Shown: piece by piece, positions 5,008 to 6,028 of the stretch
Numbering within the stretch: position 1 is the first letter of the stretch
How the letters are laid out: every line of letters begins with the position of its first letter
Assembly (NCBI GenBank): GCA_027018975.1
Contig: JALUXN010000300.1
Span: 1 to 6,028, forward strand
Length of the DNA: 6,028 bases
Reading direction: 5' to 3'
Origin: Mariprofundaceae bacterium
GTDB lineage: Bacteria; Pseudomonadota; Zetaproteobacteria; Mariprofundales; Mariprofundaceae
The notes under the pieces: generated by a model
Told to the model about the DNA's origin: nothing
What the model saw: only the letters and a program-made list of their open reading frames with translations
The model's database searches: none
Program-made: the position numbers and the translations under genes

Positions 5008-6028
5008 TCACTGCACCGGCCCCACACGCACGCGATTCCACGCAGCCGGATCGAGATAACGCTTCGCCACCGCCTTCACCTGCGCCAAGCGCACCTGCTG
5101 CACGCGGTGCGTCCATTGGGCGAGATAGTCGAGCGGCAGATGATAGAGGCCGATCATCGCCATCAAGCCGACCCGCTCACGATTGGAGTCCATCTTCTGC
5201 GCGAAGCTACCCATCAGATTCTCCTTGCTCGCCTTCAGCTGTTTGGCGCTGATCTTGCCGGCATACATCTCCTTCAACACATCGCGCACCACCTGCTCCG
5301 CCTTGTCGGCCTGATCGGCGCGCGTCTGCAGCGTAATGACAAACGGCCCGGGCACCGTCATCGGCTGGAAATAGGAGTAAACGCCGTAGGTCAGCCCACG
5401 CTTCTCGCGCACCTCCTCCATCAGCCGCGAACCGAATCCGCCACCGCCCAACATGTGGTTGAGCAGATAGGCGGGGAAGAAATCAGCATCGCTGCGCGAC
5501 GGCCCCAAGCGCAGCAGCTGCACCATCATTTGCGATGTCGGCAACGCCACATCCACCCGCTGCCCGGTGACAGCGGCAGCCGGCTGAATATCGCCCAAAC
5601 GCTGTTTCGGCTTGCCCTGCCAGCCGGCAAAACGCGCCTCCAGCAGCGGCAACAGCGCTTTCATCGTGATATCGCCACTGACTGCAAACACCGCCTCCTG
5701 CGGCTTCACCTGCTGCCGATAGAGGCGGCGCAGATCGGATAGTTTGATGCGTTTCAATGAATCGACATCGCCATCACTGAGATGACCATATGGATGGCCG
5801 GCAAAGAGCAGCGCGGCGGCAGCAGCAGCGGCGCGTGTGCGCGGCTCCTCCAGCGCCTTCTGGCTGGCGGCGATGGCGTCATGCTTGATGATCTTGAACC
5901 GTTTTTTATCCCAGCCCGGCTGCAGCAACCCTTCCGCTAAACTGTCGAGCCCGCTCTGAAATGCCTCATCGAGCGTGGTCAGCGACACGTGCAGCGCCTC
6001 GCGATCCACCCCCGCGCCGAGCTTGATG
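5008..6028 (-). CDS. M16-family (insulinase-like) zinc peptidase subunit, N-terminus beyond the right edge
   Basis: The frame is open from the window edge to TGA at 5010-5008, giving 339 visible codons, roughly the last three quarters of a 430-460-residue M16 protein. The GTG at 6009 is not the start; codons upstream remain open. The N-terminal half shows the family pattern LDEAFQSGLDSLAEGLLQP, then LFAGHPYGH, LSDLRRLYRQQVKPQEAVFAVSGDI. The C-terminal half has LLNHMLGGGGFGSRLMEEVREKRGLTYGVYSYF, the conserved R/Y substrate-binding region. M16 proteins hydrolyse peptides inside a closed chamber, often as a catalytic/non-catalytic pair exported to the periplasm. The HxxEH zinc motif would lie outside the window. 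In the region that normally has E-x-x-x-x-x-x-E after the NPxF segment, this protein reads WDKKRFKIIKHDAI, without the usual Glu, so it may be the non-catalytic partner. Next gene: rsmD, 51 bases downstream. Confidence 0.9.
   Translation of the reverse strand, partial: IKLGAGVDREALHVSLTTLDEAFQSGLDSLAEGLLQPGWDKKRFKIIKHDAIAASQKALEEPRTRAAAAAAALLFAGHPYGHLSDGDVDSLKRIKLSDLRRLYRQQVKPQEAVFAVSGDITMKALLPLLEARFAGWQGKPKQRLGDIQPAAAVTGQRVDVALPTSQMMVQLLRLGPSRSDADFFPAYLLNHMLGGGGFGSRLMEEVREKRGLTYGVYSYFQPMTVPGPFVITLQTRADQADKAEQVVRDVLKEMYAGKISAKQLKASKENLMGSFAQKMDSNRERVGLMAMIGLYHLPLDYLAQWTHRVQQVRLAQVKAVAKRYLDPAAWNRVRVGPVQ

Noticed and set aside
4441..5742. 433-codon open frame on the plus strand
   Set aside because: It is antisense to rsmD and the M16 gene, both of which have clear family motifs. 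It is rich in His, Arg and Gln, as expected from the complement of GC-rich coding DNA, and resembles no protein family.
5811..5835. GCN-rich repeat tract
   Set aside because: It encodes a short alanine run in a helix of the M16 protein just before LFAGHPYG; degenerate codons show protein-level bias rather than a DNA repeat.

Overview
The window carries ordinary, mostly chromosomal housekeeping genes of a proteobacterium. A gamma- or zetaproteobacterium-like genome fits best: there is a YeeN-type YebC protein, an SH3-domain/coiled-coil/membrane-anchor protein of the YgiM type, an M16 peptidase subunit next to rsmD, and a sigma32-type heat-shock promoter. The DNA is moderately GC-rich throughout. 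I see no transposon, phage, CRISPR, rRNA or tRNA, and no base-composition break that suggests recent transfer. The species cannot be named from this window alone. LAYOUT, left to right: (1) bases 1-862, minus strand: an SH3-domain envelope protein followed 52 bases later by the first 60 codons of smpB (trans-translation), which runs off the left edge. (2) 863-995: a divergent control region with a good sigma70-like promoter for the SH3 gene and a 7-bp inverted repeat lying across that promoter. (3) 996-3849, plus strand: a YebC/TACO1-family protein, a two-CBS-domain protein with a near-perfect ribosome binding site, and a two-domain protein joining an aminoglycoside-phosphotransferase-like kinase fold to a P-loop kinase. 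(4) 3828-6028, minus strand: the C-terminal part of an M16 (insulinase-like) peptidase subunit, rsmD (16S rRNA methyltransferase) and a small heat-shock protein of the Hsp20 family. The two blocks converge near 3850-3900. HOW THEY WORK TOGETHER: several genes bear on ribosome function or protein quality control (SmpB rescues stalled ribosomes, YebC-family proteins are linked to transcription or translation control, RsmD modifies 16S rRNA, Hsp20 holds unfolding proteins, M16 degrades peptides), but most look like neighbours rather than one pathway. M16-rsmD is a known conserved pair; hsp20 follows it but has its own promoter, in which a CTTGAAA box with a 14-base spacer and ACCTATAT match the sigma32 consensus and overlap a TTGAAA-N17-TATATA sigma70-like promoter. 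Its terminator is a strong hairpin followed by six U residues, and lies inside the last codons of the convergent kinase gene. The points most worth a second look are this compact hsp20 regulatory unit (including a possible SD-masking RNA thermometer), the CBS/fused-kinase pair with a 10-bp hairpin and a tiny leader frame between them, and the inverted repeat in the SH3/yebC divergent promoter. I did not find a clearly undescribed multi-gene system.
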